Positions 5,159 to 6,636 of a stretch of 6,636 nt of DNA are shown one piece after another (position 1 is the stretch's first letter; every line of letters starts with the position of its first letter). The notes under the pieces were generated by a model, which worked only from the letters and a program-made list of their open reading frames with translations, was not told where the DNA came from and did no database searches. The position numbers and the translations under genes are program-made. This stretch comes from JBBSWA01 sp038046485 (GTDB lineage: Archaea > Nanobdellota > Nanobdellia > Woesearchaeales > SM23-78), in contig JBBSWA010000052.1 in assembly GCA_038046485.1 (NCBI GenBank), positions 1 to 6,636 of the forward strand, given 5' to 3'.

Positions 5159-6268
5159 ATGAACAAGGCACTTATTGGATTGATTGGTGTATTACTCTTA
5201 TTAGTTGCCTGCGGACAACAACCTGGCAGCAGTGCCAAAGAACCCATTAAGATTGGGAGCATACTGCCCTTAACTGGCGATGGGGCTGCGATGGGATTAT
5301 CACTACAGCGAGCCATCCAATTGGCAGAGGACGAGATCAATGTGGCTGGAGGCATTCATGGCAGGCCACTCAATGTCATCTTTGAAGATGGGCAATGTAC
5401 TGGAAAGCAAGGTAGCAACGCAGCTAACAAGCTTGTCAACATTGACCAAGTGCCTGCTATTATTGGAGGAATGTGCAGCCCAGAAACCCTTGCGGCAGCA
5501 CCCATTGCGGAAGGAAAAACAGTCTTGCTAAGCCCAGGTTCTTCCAATCCAACCATCACCCAAGCCGGAGATTATACGTTTCGAGATTATCCTTCGGATG
5601 CCTTTGCTGGGAAATTTGCTGCGGAATACATGTACAATCAACTCGAAAAAAGAAAAGTAGCTATCCTGAGCTGCCTAAATGACTACTGCAAAGCCCTTGG
5701 CGAAGTCTTCAAAAAACGCTTTACCGAACTTGGCGGAGAAGTACCTATTCGCCAAGAATATGAGATGGATGCCCGAGATCTCAGAAGCCAACTCAGTCAG
5801 ATCAAAGAAACCAATCCTGAAGCCATCTATTTCCTTGGTTTCACTGAAGGAAGCATTTCTGGCCTTATCCAAGCTAAAGAATTAGGCATCAACATCCCCC
5901 TCCTAGGAGGAGACTCTTGGGATGATCCTGACATTCATAAAAAGGCGGGAAAAGCAGCTGAAGGCATCCAATGGACTGTAACCAATACCCCTGCAAATGA
6001 AGTGTTTAAGAATAAAATCAATGCAAAATTTGGGGATGTAGACATAACGGTAGCTACTGCGCAAGCCTATGACGCCGCCCACATCTTGGCGGATATTTTA
6101 CGCAAAGTAGGCCCCGATGCAGCAAAGATCAAGGACGAGCTGTACAAGGTAAAAGACTACCAGGGTGTTAGTGGCACCATTGGCTTTGATGAAAATGGAG
6201 ACCTTCTTGGAGCCAAATATGTCGTCAAAACCATTAAAAAAGGTAAACCAGAGGAGGTTTACAAATAA
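5159..6268 (+). CDS. livK: LivK-type branched-chain amino-acid-binding lipoprotein 3
   Basis: A 369-residue receptor, the most canonical of the three and the one next to livH. The ATG at 5159 is preferred over the in-frame GTG at 5138 because it starts MNKAL and gives a signal peptide with lipobox LVAC (Cys18). Seen: GSILPLTGDGAAMGLSLQRA (33-52), INVAGGIHGRPLNVIFEDGQC (60-80), and a long match to Escherichia coli LivJ around ANKLVNIDQVPAIIGGMCS (89-107), in which Cys80 and Cys106 correspond to the LIVBP disulfide (Cys53-Cys78) and Ser107 to the pocket Ser79. SPGSSNPTIT (125-134) corresponds to the pocket loop with Ala100 and Thr102, here Gly127 and Ser129. YDAAHIL (304-310) and YQGVSGTIGFDENGD (334-348) are the usual C-terminal blocks. 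Cys172 and Cys177 form a further close pair. Likely ligand: leucine, isoleucine, valine or a related amino acid. It is followed by a T-rich terminator. Confidence 0.94.
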   Translation: MNKALIGLIGVLLLLVACGQQPGSSAKEPIKIGSILPLTGDGAAMGLSLQRAIQLAEDEINVAGGIHGRPLNVIFEDGQCTGKQGSNAANKLVNIDQVPAIIGGMCSPETLAAAPIAEGKTVLLSPGSSNPTITQAGDYTFRDYPSDAFAGKFAAEYMYNQLEKRKVAILSCLNDYCKALGEVFKKRFTELGGEVPIRQEYEMDARDLRSQLSQIKETNPEAIYFLGFTEGSISGLIQAKELGINIPLLGGDSWDDPDIHKKAGKAAEGIQWTVTNTPANEVFKNKINAKFGDVDITVATAQAYDAAHILADILRKVGPDAAKIKDELYKVKDYQGVSGTIGFDENGDLLGAKYVVKTIKKGKPEEVYK

Positions 6269-6277
6269 GACAGATTC

Positions 6278-6291
6278 TTTTTTACTTTTTT
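6278..6291 (+). terminator. Oligo-T archaeal terminator after the third receptor gene
   Basis: Two runs of six T (6278-6283 and 6286-6291), separated by AC, follow the stop codon at 6266-6268 by about 10 bases. No stem-loop is needed for archaeal intrinsic termination, and none is evident. Partial termination here would make receptor mRNA exceed permease mRNA. Confidence 0.6.
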
Positions 6292-6298
6292 CCTTATA

Positions 6299-6306
6299 TT
6301 TATAAA
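6299..6306 (+). promoter_or_regulatory. TATA box for livH (leaderless)
   Basis: TTTATAAA, centred on 6302.5, is about 27 bases before the ATG at 6330 and lies just after the T tracts. Only weak purine-rich sequence (AGAAGAGAAGAA) precedes the ATG. The arrangement suggests that livH and following genes have their own promoter. Confidence 0.55.
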
Positions 6307-6329
6307 GACAACAATAGAAGAGAAGAACT

Positions 6330-6636
6330 ATGGAAATCGTATCCCAGCTCATCATGAACGGCATCATTGCTGGAGGCATCTATAGCTTGATTGCTCTTGG
6401 ATTGACAATGGTGTATGGCATCTTGAAGTTCATCAACTTTGCCCATGGAGAAACGTTCATGATCGGAGCGTATCTTGCCTGGACATTCAACATTGGGTTA
6501 GGTTTACCGTTCTGGCTGAGCTTTATTTTAGCGATGGTGGGAACTGGACTTTTGGGATTCATTATTGAAAAAATAGGGTATAAACCCTTACGAAATGCCC
6601 CCAGCTGGGCCCCACTTATCATTAGCATTGCGATTA
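6330..6636 (+). CDS. livH: LivH-type branched-chain amino-acid ABC permease, 5' part only
   Basis: The first 102 residues of an integral membrane permease, cut by the window end. Seen: MEIVSQLIMNGIIAGGIYSL then IALGLTMVYGILKFINFAHGE (21-41), MIGAYLAW (44-51), a hydrophobic helix near 58-77, and EKIGYKPLRNAP (80-91) followed by ISIAI. The GLTMVYGI then INFAHGE signature and the Y-x-PLR-x-AP motif are diagnostic for LivH. Known role: one half of the LivHM channel, energised by LivG/LivF, that accepts ligand from the LivK-type receptor. The partners livM, livG and livF are expected downstream but are not visible. The ATG at 6330 fits both the family's N-terminal length and the distance to the TATA box; the Met at 6354 is too far inside the first helix. 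Confidence 0.95.
   Translation, partial: MEIVSQLIMNGIIAGGIYSLIALGLTMVYGILKFINFAHGETFMIGAYLAWTFNIGLGLPFWLSFILAMVGTGLLGFIIEKIGYKPLRNAPSWAPLIISIAI

Noticed and set aside
1..6636. CRISPR arrays, insertion sequences, tRNA or rRNA genes
   Set aside because: No regularly spaced direct repeats, transposase-like frames or terminal inverted repeats were seen, and I noticed no RNA-gene signature; almost all sequence is accounted for by protein genes and short promoters.

Overview
The window looks archaeal. Several start codons have a TATA-like box centred about 24-27 bases upstream and no Shine-Dalgarno sequence, which suggests leaderless transcripts. A run of T tracts resembles an archaeal terminator. 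One gene encodes the AbrB-like plus PhoU-like fusion that is common in archaea. Bacterial-style lipoboxes in an otherwise archaeal setting would suit a DPANN lineage such as Woesearchaeota. That last placement is a guess from gene style, not a demonstrated affiliation.

Layout, left to right: (1) the 3' part of a gene whose product resembles a lytic-transglycosylase (SLT/lysozyme-like) domain with the catalytic glutamate apparently replaced (to 583). (2) A convergent minus-strand AbrB-PhoU regulator (580-1464), overlapping the first gene by 4 bases. (3) A 111-base, very AT-rich divergent promoter region containing a perfect 16-base palindrome. (4) Two tandem, translationally coupled LivK-type substrate-binding lipoproteins (1576-2673 and 2670-3782). 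(5) A likely toxin-antitoxin pair: a small winged-helix-like protein (3843-4112) and a RelE/ParE-like protein (4167-4508). (6) An AlaE-family amino-acid exporter (4518-5075), 9 bases after the toxin-like gene. (7) A third LivK-type lipoprotein (5159-6268), the most canonical of the three. (8) A T-rich terminator, a new TATA box and the start of the permease gene livH (6330 to the window end). No intergenic stretch exceeds about 110 bases, and I see no RNA gene, CRISPR array or insertion sequence.

Functionally, most of the window is the front end of a branched-chain or hydrophobic amino-acid ABC importer. Three different receptors probably feed one permease; the remaining livM/G/F-type genes would lie beyond the right edge. 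The third receptor keeps the classical LIVBP disulfide and pocket serine. The first two share a different cysteine pattern and altered pocket positions, so they probably bind other ligands. A toxin-antitoxin-like pair and an alanine-exporter homologue interrupt the receptor series. No known system is complete here, and I do not claim a new one. The most distinctive points are the receptor array with divergent pockets, the exporter embedded in an importer locus, and the palindromic divergent promoter beside a DNA-binding-type regulator.
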